Notes: generated by a model not told the origin, from the sequence alone. Counted from the stretch's first letter, positions 46,930-59,425 are shown. The stretch is 64,000 nt of DNA from Stictocephala bisonia (GCA_035578905.1 JAQJVL010000005.1:5028480-5092479); one strand, 5' to 3'. Numbers and translations are program-made.

Positions 46930-47300
46930 ACATTTGTTTGCTTTTTCAAAACTGAAAAATAAATATTCAGATCAACCTTCAATATCACGAACTTCATATG
47001 AATTTTTCTTGATTACACATTTTCCCTTAACATTCCGATACAAATTTAAGTTTATCACACCAATCTTTATGTCACAGTTTGAAAGAATGCCATCACAGAT
47101 GGAAATCAAGCTTCACAATCTCCTACCCCTGGATTTGAGAAGCAAGAGTGAGCAAGCCCTGATACCTGCTCTACACAGATAGCTAATTGAATGTCCTTTT
47201 TACTCCTTGGAAAATTTTTATCAACAAATATTTGACTTTTATCATATTTTTTTCATATTTATTTCTCACTGTATTATATTAACATATATTATTATTTTCT
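46930..47300 (+). mobile_element. LINE C-terminal fragment in a Kdm2 intron
   Basis: The plus-strand frame ends with IKLHNLLPLDLRSKSEQ and, in the next frame part, FYSLENFYQ, the usual closing pattern of CR1-like ORF2 proteins (N-LP-xxR, then a F-L-L-x-x-xFYS region). No RT remains. The rest of the intron 46,798-48,714 carries the LINE at 47,810-48,410 and AT-rich DNA. Confidence 0.45.
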
Positions 47301-47809
47301 TTTAACCTGACACAAATACTGTTTTCAAAGAAATTCTTAATTTGAAATCTGAATCCAGTTGTTTTCTTTATTTAGACAAGTCCAAAAACTTGTCAAATGC
47401 TAATTAAAAGATTTGGATTATTATCTAGTAACTATAAGTGATTGCAAAATCATTATAAACCATAAAAGATATTTTTTAAAGTTACATATTTTGATAGTGT
47501 GAAGTTGTGTTTTATAGCTGAGGTTACATTCTGTAAGTATTCTTCATTTTGAAAGAATAAAATTACATTTACATTTTATTTCTTACAGCCATTTATTTGT
47601 TAAACATTAATAATTGTGCAGTGAAAACTTGACTGAGTTTACTATCTTCTAGTAATAATATTTTTACAAAGAAATAAGCATAACATGAGTAATATGCTAT
47701 ACGATTCATAGACTTAACCTCAATTGTAGTAATATAATTACTCTTCTAGTGTACTTATTATGCATAGTCCTTAACATATTCTAAAAACGATAACATTTGG
47801 GAAATTTGA

Positions 47810-48410
47810 GCTATTTCAGTATGTTATACAGTATTTATAATATTCATATGTTTTTATAGATGCAGACCCTGAACTTAATTTTTTACAGACATAATCTATT
47901 TGGTTGTGAAATTTGAGCTGGCTGCCTATAATAAAGCCCAGAAATTTGAATGAATCACAGGAAGAAACTTCTTTATCTCCATGGAATAGGGTCAGGGGTT
48001 CAACTGATTTTAGACTATTTATGTGAAATCCAATCATGTTAGTTTTTGAACCAATCAGAACCAGTTCATTTTGCTGAAACCATTGGAGAACTTAGTTAGA
48101 ATAAACAAATGCTAAGTTTTCAATAAGATCATGATTCTCAGCAGTTATACAAAGTGATGTGTCGTCCGCGAATAGACAGACTTTGGTGTGTAAACTTGTT
48201 TTTGATATATGTTCTGGTAGGTCGTTGATGAATAGTAAAAACAGAACTGGGCCCAGTATGGAACCCTGAGGGACGCCCAAAGAAATACCAGATACATCTG
48301 AGTTAGCCTGACTTCCACTGCCCCCGGTGTTCACAAAAGGCAACCGAACTGACTGCGTTCTACCCTCAAGGTAAGACGAGACCACCGAATGAGCCAATAT
48401 ACTACATTAC
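47810..48410 (-). mobile_element. LINE RT fragment in a Kdm2 intron
   Basis: Minus-strand frames give the second half of an RT: SYLEGRTQSVRL, ISLGVPQGSILGPVLFLLF, INDLPEHI and VCLFADDTSLCI (intact FADD), then after a break GFHINSLKSVEPL and FKFLGFIIGSQLKFHNQI. It starts abruptly near 48,400 next to an A-run (48,412-48,429) and has at least one frame break. Same transcriptional direction as Kdm2. Confidence 0.8.
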
Positions 48411-48714
48411 AATAAAAAAAAAAAAAAAACATATCACTTAACAAGTGCCCTGCCACTTATGAGCTTTCCTACTCTGCTACTTGAAGGATTAATTTAATTT
48501 CAACCCTTAGATCTGTTTTCAAGGCAGGGCAACTGATTTGCATGTTTGGAAATAAATCTTATGTACATTTAAAATTACATTAATTAAATATACACAACTT
48601 TTTAAAACAAAACAACTTAGAATCCATAATTTTCAAACATGTAGTGTAGTCATAATGTTGATATGTAATTTGACATATTTAAATAATACTAATACATTAT
48701 CAAAATTGCCTTAC

Positions 48715-48831
48715 CCCCATGACTGAGTTGTCATCTGCTTCATTCTTGCTTCGCTTAATAGGGGGCAGGTCATTGTCTACGGAAGCATCGTAGAAACTGT
48801 CGTTACTTGAACGAGACCCATCTGAATCAAC
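48715..48831 (-). CDS. Kdm2: Kdm2 exon: Ser/Asp-rich linker
   Basis: The minus-strand acceptor GGATCTTAG precedes 48,831 and the donor GTAAGG follows 48,715. Its 39 codons are in phase 0 on both sides: VDSDGSRSSNDSFYDAS, VDNDLPPIKRSKNEADD. The LPPIKRSK stretch looks like a nuclear localisation-type basic patch. No folded domain. It belongs to the disordered linker between PHD and F-box. Assignment rests on splice signals, phase and position. Confidence 0.75.
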
Positions 48832-49872
48832 CTAAGATCCCAATTAGGTGATTAATTATAAAATCAGTAACATATTTACAAAAATTAGTTCCCAAAAATA
48901 CTTAACTAGTTCTTGAATAGAAATTTCTTGACAATACCAACTATTTTAAAGTGTGTGCTTACAATTTTACTTTTTTGGACTGTAAAACTTTTTACTCAGC
49001 GTGTGAACACCTTATTGACTTTAATCCCCAACTTGAAACTCTAAATCCAAAGGTATAATAATAATTATTACATTAGAGACACATACACAACTACTCTTCT
49101 GCACAGTGAGAAATTATATTAACCTTTACAACTCGCTTGTTACCTGGTTAGAAGACCAGGACCTGTAATAACTACCTATAATGGTGAATGTATAACACAC
49201 ATTTTATTTTACAGCAAAGAGTACTAGCTATTCTTCTCCAAAATACTGCAATTACCTTATCCTAACTTATGTTTATACACCTCCTTCTCAATATATCATG
49301 CACGTAAATTAATAGATTATAGAATAATTAATCCGTATCAGAATTAATGTACGGATCTTCAATTAGATTTATTCAAACAACTATTAAAGTTGGCTTTCAA
49401 ATATCTAGTCAAGTGATAAGTTTTACTATTATATAGCAACGCTTCAACCCACAATTATTTCAAGACGTATATTGACTTACAAATAAATACACTACCTTAC
49501 TCTGAGCAAACGTTATTTAAAAACTTATATTATAAATAAAAGTTATCAACAAGGTATTTATACTAACAAGAATTTAAGCGAATCCCAACTACAAGTTCTA
49601 CTCAATAAAATTAGCAATCAAGCACCAATTAAATTAACAATCAAGACAAATAACATCAATACTCATACTTCAGTTATGAGTCAGACTCGGAGCGAGACGG
49701 ACGAGTGCCAGCTGCGTTATCAGTGTTCCAGTTTAAATGACAGCGGTTCTGAGATAGTGATTGGTTTGTTTCGACATGTTATATTAGATTTTCCATAAAT
49801 TCATTATTGTATTCTAACCCTTTGTTAATATTTTTTGAGAGTATAGTATATTTCTTGATTAATAAAAAAATA

Positions 49873-50793
49873 ATGTCTGATGTGTGCGGCAAGTGTCTTA
49901 AGCAGTTAAAAAATGTTAAAATTAAAGTGTCGTGTGTGGATTGTAAAAGCGGCTTTCACCCCAAGTGTGCAAATCTCACCAATGATGATGTGACCTTCAT
50001 GACGGAGAACGATCAAGTTTGGAGGTGTGAACCATGCGCCCAGACTCGCCGTAAAAGCATGGTCCTTGAGACCAAAAGTGATGTCACCTACGACGACATA
50101 TTCAATCTGGTCAGTGAATTGAAGATGGAGTTTTCAAGAGTTGAAAAGAGTCTGAACGACTCTATCAACGCGTGTCATGATGAACTGGCAGAAACTAAGA
50201 ACATGATAGCGTTGCAGACATTAGAGATACAGAAGTGGGTGCAAACTGTAGAAACTCTGGGTGCTGAAAATGCGGCTCTGAAGAAGAAGGTGGCCGAGCT
50301 GGAGGCTAGACAGGACGAGGCGGAGCAGTACTCTAGGAGGAACACTCTAGAGATAAACGGTATACCAGTGAAGAAGGGAGAAGACGTCGTGGAGTTGGTG
50401 AAGTCGGTCGGGCGGGCCCTGGACTACCCGGTGCAGGACTGTATGATTGACGCATGCCATCGGCTCCGCGGCAGAGACGGCTCTGGAAGACCTCCAGGCA
50501 TAGTGGTGAAGATGGTGAGGAGGCTGGATGCTGAAGGACTGCTACAGAAGAGGAGGGTCAAGAGGAACCTGTCAACGCACGACCTGGGACTTATTTCTTC
50601 GCCGGCGGAGGTCGTTTACGTGAACGAGAGCCTCAGCCCCGGCAGACGCAGACTCCTAAACGTGGCCCGTCAGATCAAGAGGGACAAGCAGTACACATAT
50701 CTGTGGATACGAGGGGGCAAAATCCTTATGAGAAAGAACCAGGGGGACCCTGTTAAAGTCGTTACTACAGAGGAGGACCTAAAACATCTGTAA
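49873..50793 (+). CDS. LINE ORF1 protein (PHD-like finger, coiled coil, RRM-like/CTD), intact
   Basis: ATG at 49,873 (MSDVCGKCLKQLKNVK); an in-frame extension upstream to 49,807 is hydrophobic and unlikely. The first ~55 residues form a PHD-like zinc finger (CGKC, CVDC, FHPKC, WRCEPC). Residues ~80-165 are a coiled coil, then AEQYSRRNTLEINGIPVKKG opens the RRM-like domain, with VYVNESLSPGRRRLL and YLWIRGGKILMRKN in the C-terminal domain. The protein likely trimerises and coats element RNA. The frame is uninterrupted for 306 codons, unusual beside the broken ORF2. Confidence 0.88.
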   Translation: MSDVCGKCLKQLKNVKIKVSCVDCKSGFHPKCANLTNDDVTFMTENDQVWRCEPCAQTRRKSMVLETKSDVTYDDIFNLVSELKMEFSRVEKSLNDSINACHDELAETKNMIALQTLEIQKWVQTVETLGAENAALKKKVAELEARQDEAEQYSRRNTLEINGIPVKKGEDVVELVKSVGRALDYPVQDCMIDACHRLRGRDGSGRPPGIVVKMVRRLDAEGLLQKRRVKRNLSTHDLGLISSPAEVVYVNESLSPGRRRLLNVARQIKRDKQYTYLWIRGGKILMRKNQGDPVKVVTTEEDLKHL

Positions 50794-51447
50794 GTTTAAT
50801 TGTGCTGCTTTACTTATTCCTTATTTATTCTTTAATTATTTATGGAAATTATCCTCTGTGTCTTTTTTTAATGAAATAGGGTTATTTTTTTTCTCTCTTA
50901 TATTAGCCAACAGTAAAATAACAAAACAGTATTGTATTAATTTTTGAAATTACAATAAGGAATATCTTAATTGAACCAGTATTCGTATTATTGTTATTAT
51001 AATGGCTGTAATTGTATATAATGTTTTGTAGCTTAAACACAATTTTATAATATGTAATAGTACATGTGTTCTGATCACAGTAGTTGTTTTGAAATACTTT
51101 GCCTATATGTTTTATGTTGAATCGAAAAGCCTTAGGCTATATACACACTAAATGTATGTGCGAGTATGTAAATAGATTTGTTGCCCTGGTGTATGAAGTT
51201 AAGATGGCGAACTAGAGCTTTATGAAGTTTTTTTTTTTTTTTTCTTATTATTATAATTAATTACAAAACTTCAATTTGGGTGATTGATCATCGTTTTATC
51301 TTGCATTTCTATTTTCTATGATTTAATAATTGTATTAAACTTACCTTAATTTTGTAAAAAAATCATACTTTATGATAAACAGTAGCCTATATTTTAATTT
51401 ACAATTGCAACATAATGTAGCCACTTGTATTGTTTTCATACATTTAA

Positions 51448-54351
51448 TTGGATCTTATTTTGAACACTGATAGGTTCATAGCAGTTAAAGACGACTTGTT
51501 TCTTATATTTAATCAAAACATTAGAAGTCTAAGGGAGAATTTTCACTTATTTTTAGCGGAATTAAGTACATTAAAGCGCAAGCCGGATGTTGTTGTTTTA
51601 ACAGAAATTTGGATAATGAGTAGCGAAATTCATCACTTTAAAATTGAAGGGTACAGTTCATTTTTTAATTGTAACGACAATTATAGGGCGGGAGGCGTGG
51701 CAGTGTTCGTGAGGGACTGCTACCGGTGTAGCCGGTGTGGCCGGACATACAGACATACAATCAGCTGACTGTCTCCAACTCACCTGTCACACTGATAACG
51801 TTGCCTTTGTCCTCCTAGCAGTGTACAGGCTGCACGGTGTCCCGATAGCGCAATATCTTACTGATATGGAACATCTGATAACAAACTGCAAAGGGGAAAA
51901 TCTAATTTACACTGGAGACATAAATTGTGATATATTAACTGATAACAGTGTTGTTGATGAATACTTAAGCATTCTGGCTGGCCACGGGATGAACTGTCTA
52001 ATCAAACAACCGACGAGAGGAACTAGCTGCCTTGACCATTGCTTCTTAAGATTTGGAAAAAATAATATGGCAATGAAATATGAAACTGAAGTATTACATA
52101 TTGGAATTACTGATCATTCAATGGTGGTAGTAAAAATATATAATATAAAAAAATCGGAGATAAGTTTTAATGATGAGCGAGAGAAAATAAACATTGATAA
52201 GTTAAACAACATCCTTACAGCCATGGATTGGACTCAGGTATATAGCATTAGCTCTGTGTCTGATCCCTTGATGTATTCTTGAAGAAACTAAATGCTGCCA
52301 TGGAGACAACTATAGAAAATAAAGTTCAAATTAACACAAAAACGATTAAACTGACTCCTTGGATCAATGATCGTTTATGCAGGGGTATAAACAAACGGAA
52401 AAAGATATATAAACTAATGAGAGCGAGACCGCATAATGACAAATTAAAGGACTATTATAGATGTTTTCGAAATAAACTGAATATTGAATTGAGAAGGACA
52501 AAAGAAAACTATTACATGAGTAAGTTTGCAAACTGCTCAGGGGATACACGTGCTCAATGGAGGATTGTAAGTGACATAATAGGAGAACGGAAAGTTGTAG
52601 AGGAAATTTGTGAAGTCGAGAAAGAAATCAACATCATAACTGACAAAAACATTGTTGCACAAGAGTTTAACAATTTTTTCTTGGGTGTCGCAGGCAAAAT
52701 GAGGGAAACAATAACCGTAAATAAACACGACCAATCATGGCGTCAAACATTTCCAATTACGCAATCTGTAACATCAATATTTATGACCCCAACAAGTGAG
52801 CAGGAAGTAGAAGATCTTATAAAGGGACTTAGATATGGCAAATCTCCAGGGGCTGATAATATAAATTCAGGCTTAGTGAAAAAGATTGCTATTAACATTA
52901 CTCCGATACTGGTACATCTATTTAATAAAAGCATCGAGGAAGGTGAATTTCCAAAATGTCTTAAGACAGCTGTTGTTATCCTTATCTTCAAATCAGGAAA
53001 TAAAAAACATACAAACTGCTATAGACCAATATCCTTATTGTCTGTGTTCTCTAAATTACTAGAGAAAATAGTAAAACATAGAATCTTAAATTATTTGCAT
53101 AAAACTGGCTTTTTTAGTAATAAACAATTTGGCTTTAGAGTAAGTCTGAGCACGGAAGATGCATTGCTTAATTTTATGGAACACATATATAAAAGTTTGA
53201 ATAAGGGTAAACAATGTGCTGCTCTGTTTATTGACATAAAGAAAGCATTTGATACTGTAGATCTTGAAATATTATTCACCAAGTTATGGCAGTGCGGCAT
53301 CAGAGGATTGCCTTTAAAATGGTTTAAAAGCTACCTACAGGACAGAAAACAATACATTAGAGTAGGAGCAGTTTGTAGTGAATTGGGTAGTGTCAAGTAT
53401 GGAGTGCCACAGGGATCAGTACTTGGCCCAATACTATTTTTAATCTATGTCAATGACCTGTGTAACGGAAATTTAAAAGGGAACATAACAGCATTTGCAG
53501 ACAACACGGCTTTGACATATGAATGTGATGATTTAGAAACTATGTATGAACACATGCAGCAAGACATTAGATTTTTGCGTTGTTGGTTTGAAAACAATTT
53601 TATGGTTTTAAGTGAAAAAACAAAGTATATGATATTCAGCCTGAGAATGGAAAAGCGATTTAAGAACCCCCTGAGGTATCATGAAATTGATTGCATGAAC
53701 ATCACAAATTGCAACTGTATAGAAATAGGTGTAGTTGAACAAATAAAATATTTGGGACTAGTAATTGATTCTAATCTATCATGGAAGGGGCACATAAAGA
53801 AACTAAAAAATGAATTGTTGCGAAGTGTTAGATGTTTCTATTTATTAAGAGACTATTGCCCTAATAAAGTATTACTCAGTGTTTATAATGCTTTGATTGG
53901 ATCTAAACTGAGCTATGGTCTGACATGTTGGGGAGGGACATATGTTTCAGCGTTATATCCTATCTCAATCCTTCAGAAATCCTTTTTACGCATTGTAACC
54001 TTTTCCTGCAGGACAAGTCATTCTTGGCCAATTTTCGTAGATCTTAAAGTACTTCCAATTAGACATTTGTACATTTATAAAGTTTTAAAAATCTTTTTTA
54101 TAAGAAGTTCAACTTGTTTTTTTGGCGTATCACCGATATATGATCTGAGAAGAAAAAACCTAGAAATTCCAAAATCCAATTTGACATGCTTCCAGCAGTT
54201 TTATACTTGTATTGCTCCTAGATTATACAATCTAGTTGCGAAGCAATTAGGGGAAATTCATCTACTCAATATAAACAAATTTTTAAATACGCTAAAAGAA
54301 TTTTTGTTTTCTTTAACTGATGTTGAACACTTTATTAAAATACAAAATTAA
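51448..54351 (+). pseudogene. LINE ORF2: endonuclease and reverse transcriptase, two frameshifts
   Basis: The endonuclease begins FNQNIRSLRENFHLFLAEL and DVVVLTEIWI in the first frame, changes frame near 51,735 and continues with YTGDINCDIL, CLDHCFLRF and ITDHSMVVV. A second frame change near 52,268 leads to the 690-codon RT frame: RPISLLSVFSKLLEKIV, AALFIDIKKAFDTVD, KYGVPQGSVLGPILFLIYVN and ITAFADNTALTYE. The catalytic box reads FADN instead of F/YADD, so the second Asp needed for metal binding is lost and the RT should be inactive. The C-terminus shows the family's SYGLTCWGGTY and APRLYNLV patterns. Confidence 0.88.
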
Positions 54352-55089
54352 CTTAAGAAATATATTTTAATCGTATTTGGAAGGGTTCTGACTGCTTAAC
54401 AATGGAATTTAATCAAGTATTTAGTCTTTCATTTCATTTCTGTAGTAAGTTAATTATGATTGTGGAACATCATTGTTTACATTTTACAGTCAAGGGTATT
54501 TATGATTAATTATACAACTATGTTTTATATAAGTAGCTGGCACTGTCACTCCTAGTTTTATTTTAATTATTCAAAGTGAAGGAAATCCCACTATAGGCTA
54601 GGCCTTTGGGATCCCTACTTTATTTCACAGATGTTTGTTATTTTTATTTTTAAGTTTATCATACCAAATTGTGTTTGCTTTGTATACCTTATTGTATTAT
54701 ACAAGATGTGTGTGAAATAAATTTCTTTTGAATTGAAAATTGAAATTGAATTGAATTGAATACTTCACCAATGGTGGTGTCTGTATTAATTAATTTATTT
54801 TAAGTGACATAGGAAATAATTCAGTACATCGCAATAAATGATCTTTCTTTACTATATCTAACAAATCAAAATATTTATATGGACTACAATTAACTACATG
54901 GATTTATATATTTATTAATAATTCCATTATTTCACCACCATCTTCGGCAGTTGCAATACTACACAATTCAAATACTAAACAATTGAATTATTATTATATT
55001 GTTGTTTATCTAACAATTTCAACCTATCGTAACAATTTTAAGCCTGACAGGTCATGCTTTGTGTACGGTGAAAGTATAACAACTACCTT

Positions 55090-55968
55090 TACTTTGACTC
55101 ATTCAAATCTGCTCAAAATTCCCATCACCCTTAAACCCTGGGGGTGTTAATAGAAACTTAACATATCCCTGAATCTCTCTCCCTCTCTTCCCCCTCTCTC
55201 TCCCCCCCCCTCTAGACCTTGTGGGTCTAGACCATGGCTCCAAGTCCTTTTCTAGCTGGTCCCATGTTTTATGGTGAGTTGGCAAGACTTAGGCAAATGG
55301 CCTCAAAGTACTGGTCGTACCTCTGAGTCCGGTTCCCAAATTCCTTACTTTCAACTCTCCACTTCATCTCACTTTTCCCAAAAACTAACTTTCTTCCTCT
55401 AACTTCTCATTCCCCTGCCTCTTAATGGACATGCCTTCATTGGGGACAGCCTTCATAAATCACCAATCACCTATCAATAGCCACTTTCCTAAAGGCCACT
55501 TTGTTTCTCGCAGGGACAGTCTACCTCACCAAACTTCTGTTAAATAAGCAGCACTCATCAGCCTAATTTTTTTTGAGTTTATTTTTTCCTTCTTTGGTAT
55601 GTAATGATTTGACAACTCTAGTATATTAAGCCTGCTGACCTAAAAACCTCCTTCCTTGACATCCGATACCGTACTTTCTGAACTATTGCCATCAGAGTAT
55701 TCCACCCAAAAACACCTACTTAATTTTCCTTACAGTAACTCATTTTAGTATATTAATAAAATATTGACATGATTACGAGACATCAGTAACGTACTTAGAG
55801 TATACTATAGAGATTTACATTCAAGAATGTTGTTTGAAATCCTTTCAAACAAACATGAAGCAAACCAAACTATGTTTCATATTTTTATTCAGTAAAGCTA
55901 TTTTAATTTCTAAATCCCTGTACAGATGTGCTCATTTCTTAGAAATATTTAACAAGGATTATACTTAC
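55090..55968. other. Intron DNA with a pyrimidine-rich tract
   Basis: 55,150-55,215 is CT-rich (CTCTCCCTCTC, CCCCCCCC), followed by a GTGGGTCTAGACCATG segment that looks like a repeat end but cannot be assigned. The rest is AT-rich. Confidence 0.35.
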
Positions 55969-56061
55969 ATCCATTCTGTCTCTACGCCCAGAGCTGTTAT
56001 CTGAACTGCATGACATTCTCCTTATGTCTGATGATTTCTGACGAGCTCTGAAGTGTCTTGG
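55969..56061 (-). CDS. Kdm2: Kdm2 exon: Arg/Ser-rich linker after the PHD finger
   Basis: Minus-strand acceptor TTTTTTTACAG before 56,061, donor GTAAGT after 55,969. 31 codons, phase 0 at both ends: PRHFRARQKSSDIRRMSCSS, then DNSSGRRDRMD. Basic and serine-rich, probably disordered, consistent with the region following the PHD in KDM2 proteins. No catalytic motif. Confidence 0.75.
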
Positions 56062-56459
56062 CTGTAAAAAAATATAGAGAGCTTCAAGAGAAAACAAACA
56101 TTAAGTTAATATAATGTATTAATTGTAATACATTACAATTTTCTACATGACACCTCTCTCTTTAACGACAGCTGAATGGTTTTTGAAAATACCTATTTAC
56201 GACAAATGAATAAATTACAACTTAGTTATTAAAAATAAGTTTTCTGCAATTCGATCTGACCTGCAGCAACTCTTAAAACTTTCACTTTGAGAACAGTATT
56301 CTGGATTATCACAGAATAAGCTTCTTCAGAATAAAAATCTCAATTTTTAGATTTTTTAGTACAATCATTATTTAATTTCTTGTCCCAATAGTCTGTAGAT
56401 TGTTTATAAGGTAAACTTTAAACCATCTAAGTACAATATAACTGAGCAGATACTGTTAA

Positions 56460-56570
56460 TCCAGTACACATATACAAGAGGTTGATGTCCAACTAAACAG
56501 GGCAATGGGGGCTATCAGCGGCAACCCCTCTACTGTGGCTTCTAGTTATGGACGACAATAGGAGACCAGT
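56460..56570 (+). mobile_element. LINE fragment (DLTAAYDTVW-family C-terminal region)
   Basis: The plus strand reads VDVQLNRAMGAISG, matching the VDVQLNRVMTAISG block of the copy at 6,890-8,285, then decays. Further degraded similarity may run to ~56,790. It lies in a Kdm2 intron. Confidence 0.55.
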
Positions 56571-57259
56571 TCATCTTTGCTTTGACCGCTCTTCTCAACA
56601 CTTTTCAACTGAGAAGGGAGCCTGGCTAGCTTAGATTTTACTGGCCTCTCAACTCAGAGCGACCGTTTATAAAAGGTCAAAGCCTAGAGGCAAATGCCGC
56701 TAGAATTGGTTCACTCTGAAAGTCTTATTTTTTGTCACAAGAGACCTGTTCTGGACGTCTTTCACCATCTGGCTGTAGCGTTATACACTAAACTTGATTT
56801 AAATAAACCATTTTTATCAGCGCCTAATTGGTATGCGTCCAAGGACTGAAAAAATGCTTAAGGCTAGAGCAGTTGCCAAAAAGGCAATTCGGACAGAAGT
56901 CAATCTACTCACACAAATCCTATTCAGTTTGTTCATCCTAAATAAAGGATTAATCTTGTACCGCTACCATTTCAATCTTATTTGATCTCTTCAGGTAGGT
57001 TACATCAAAGTTTTACAACCAATGATCCTACAACAGCTGTAGTTCACATTAGTTTGCATACTCAATTAAATTCTGAGTTAGCAACTCAAAGGGAAAGGTA
57101 AAATGCAACAATAACAATATTCGTTAATTAACCACCCTTCGCACTAAACTTCCAACTAAATCGACAGCACAGATCAGTTTTTTAAATTGTTAGGGAGACT
57201 ACCACTATCAGTCTCCTCTCAATAATAGCATAACCTAACCTTATAATTTATCCTGATAT

Positions 57260-57492
57260 ATATATTTTTTTTAAGGAGAGGCCGATCTCTTTCTTAATTT
57301 TACTTGCCCATTCCTCATAGATTATTGATCTGTGCGAGGAACTTATTCAGTCAGAGTAAGGGGGCGAACCAGTACAGTAGAAGGTGAATATTACTGATAA
57401 ATCTTCCAGTCCAGGCCGGATTCGAACCAGAGCTATCTCTAACCCAGGCTCAAAGTCCTAATGCCTTAGACCGCTCGGCCACTTGCTCGCCC
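57260..57492 (-). mobile_element. tRNA-derived SINE
   Basis: On the minus strand the head, starting at 57,492, has an A-box (GTGGCCGAGCGGTCTAAGGC, 57,463-57,482) and a B-box (GGTTCGAATCC, 57,418-57,428), the layout of a Leu/Ser-type tRNA. The body continues ~150 bp and ends in an A/T-rich tail near 57,265. The head does not close into an intact tRNA, so it is a SINE and not a tRNA gene. Confidence 0.8.
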
Positions 57493-58061
57493 ATATCGAA
57501 AATTACTAACCATAATGATGTCTACAGTAATCAAACTTGTGAAAAATAATGTACAAAATAAACATAATACCATTCCCTACATAATGGTATAACTCGATTC
57601 TTATAAAGATAAATAAAGTTTATCTAAGTAAATAAAACATTATAAATACACAAAATAGTTTGTCTGGAAGAGCAAGAATACACTGAATGCGCTCAAGTAT
57701 ACCGGAACACAAAGTAAAATTAAAATAGTAACAGTAAAAAGTAAAATGGTAACAGCTGTATTTCATTTATATGGGAATTATGATGAAGCCAAAAAACCTT
57801 AGTTTTGTTTCTTCATATATTGTGAAACAAAACTATGCCAAAACCTATGTGAAAAGCTATAAAACAGGATAGAAGTATATTTTAAATTAACACGCCAGCA
57901 GCTTGTTTTGCGAAAACTGTTAACAGGCTAAGTATGTCAAAAACCCTAATTTTTTTATGAGAGAAAATATATAATGTTTTATAAAGTTACGATGAAGTAG
58001 AAAATAATACATTTAAACTCCTCTCTAAACATTAATATTTAGCTTGGTAATAAACAATAAT

Positions 58062-58232
58062 TTTTTTTTTTTTTTAATAAAACTTTACTCGCCAGTTCAC
58101 ATAGGCCTAAAGCCCTATGTGTGAACTTTATTCAACGAGTGAAGTACTGACCATTAGTTCAGTTAAGGATTCGAACCCTGGATCTTGTTTTCTACAGTCC
58201 AAAGCCTTAGACACGGAGCCACCACACTGGGG
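58062..58232 (-). mobile_element. Second tRNA-derived SINE, different body
   Basis: Minus-strand A-box GTGGCTCCGTGTCTAAGGC (58,204-58,222 region) and B-box GGTTCGAATCC (58,167-58,177), with an A-run tail (T-run at 58,062-58,074 on the plus strand). The body contains a palindrome (GTTCACACATAGGGC / GCCTATGTGAAC). It differs from the SINE 570 bp away in its body. Confidence 0.8.
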
Positions 58233-58254
58233 ATTAACAATAATTTAAGATTAT

Positions 58255-58452
58255 GAGAATGTGTATGAAGATTTAAATGGAAGAAGACAACTTGGAAGAC
58301 TGAGACTAAGGTTGTTAGACCAAGTTCTGAAGGACTGTAGATCATAGGAGAAGACATACAACTGGCAGAGGACAGAGATCAGACTGGCAGATTGTTGGTG
58401 AGGCTAAAAATACCTACACAGGTTTCGGTGGTCAAGGAGGTAAGGTAAGGTA
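58255..58452 (+). mobile_element. RTE-like LINE 3' end fragment
   Basis: The plus strand reads GRRQLGRLRLRLLDQVLKD, then after breaks a tryptophan-containing RD-W-x-x-x-V-x-x-A-K end (LHRFRWSRR), the standard closing block of RTE-type ORF2. A GTAAG-repeat tail is at 58,440-58,452. It abuts the SINE on its left. Confidence 0.6.
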
Positions 58453-58583
58453 ATCTAAGATCGCCAATAGCTAAATGTTAAATGAAATTCTGAATTTAAA
58501 AATTAATTATTAAGATAGATTGATTTATAAAATTAGAATATTAAACTATACTTATTCACTTTAAAGCATAACTACAGTTTTAC

Positions 58584-58676
58584 CTTGTATTCTAAGTTTT
58601 TGCCATCTCTGCAACACTTTGGACACTCCCAACTATTAGGCAAATCTTCATTTACCATTCCCTCTGCATCTGGACA
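58584..58676 (-). CDS. Kdm2: Kdm2 exon: second half of the PHD finger
   Basis: Minus-strand acceptor GATTCAAAG before 58,676, donor GTAAAA after 58,584; 31 codons in phase 0. It reads CPDAEGMVNEDLPNSWECPK then CCRDGKNLEYK. The WECPKC cysteines are the last zinc ligands of the PHD finger begun in the exon at 61,930-62,091, and NEDLPNSWECP is highly typical of KDM2A/B. PHD fingers of this class take part in chromatin binding. Confidence 0.88.
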
Positions 58677-59425
58677 CTTTGAATCAAAACAATTTTATTT
58701 TATACAAGTAAAATCAAATTATATGATATAGTTATTGAATATTCCATAATTTTCTAAACCTGTTGGAAAATCTTGATAGCTTACTAAGCTTCAATATCAG
58801 TATTTGCATATTTACTTTTGTACTGATTAATAATGTATAAATAAAAAAACATCAATAACAAATAACTTTGTAAAATCATGCGAGAAAGACAGCTAACGTA
58901 ACGTAAATGATTGGTTCTTGTTGGTAATCCCTAAATAAAACAAAACGCGAAACAGATTTTAGATGTTTGTTACATCACTGGCAAATCCTTCATGAAGATA
59001 CACAAAAACCACCAATGATCAATCGGACAAAATGAATTAATTTTGAACTCATCTTCTTCGATAAATTTACTGATTACTCTACGATTTGTGGAAAGAGTGT
59101 TTATATTGTGATTCGATTGTTTTTTTTTTTTTATTTAATCTATGTTCACTGTACCATCATAATATTGCAATGTCAATTACAGTGTACATTACAGAATTGT
59201 TAAACAGTTTTTGTTCAGTATAAATAAATGGTTTTAGTCAGTTCACTGTAGATAATTATTATGATGAACAACTTGTTCCATATGATATCTACCAACCTAT
59301 TTCTCAAAAAACAAATTTTGCCTGATTTAACCTCACAACCACGCTAGTGTTTTTTTAATCCCCTTTATATCTGTAATGTCTAGATCCCAATGTATATAGA
59401 TTGGTGGATGTTCCAAACATCCATA

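Larger units (their letters stand above)
49740..54762 (+). mobile_element. Near-complete CR1-like LINE in a Kdm2 intron, antisense to the gene
   Basis: Order on the plus strand: a ~130-bp leader, ORF1 (49,873-50,793), a ~650-bp AT-rich spacer, ORF2 with endonuclease and RT (51,448-54,351), a 3' UTR with AATAAA (54,716) and a tail of GAATT-type repeats (54,735-54,760). About 5 kb, so near full length. The exact 5' end and target duplication are unclear. ORF1 is intact; ORF2 has two frameshifts and a changed catalytic box. It occupies most of the 7.1-kb intron between the exons at 48,831 and 55,969. Confidence 0.88.

Noticed and set aside
55103..55285. 60-codon minus-strand Arg/Gly-rich frame
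   Set aside because: It is produced by the CT-rich tract and has no start context or splice support.
57418..57482. Possible tRNA-Leu/Ser gene on the minus strand
   Set aside because: A and B boxes are present, but the acceptor stem does not close and a ~150-bp body follows, so it is a SINE. The same holds for 58,167-58,222.
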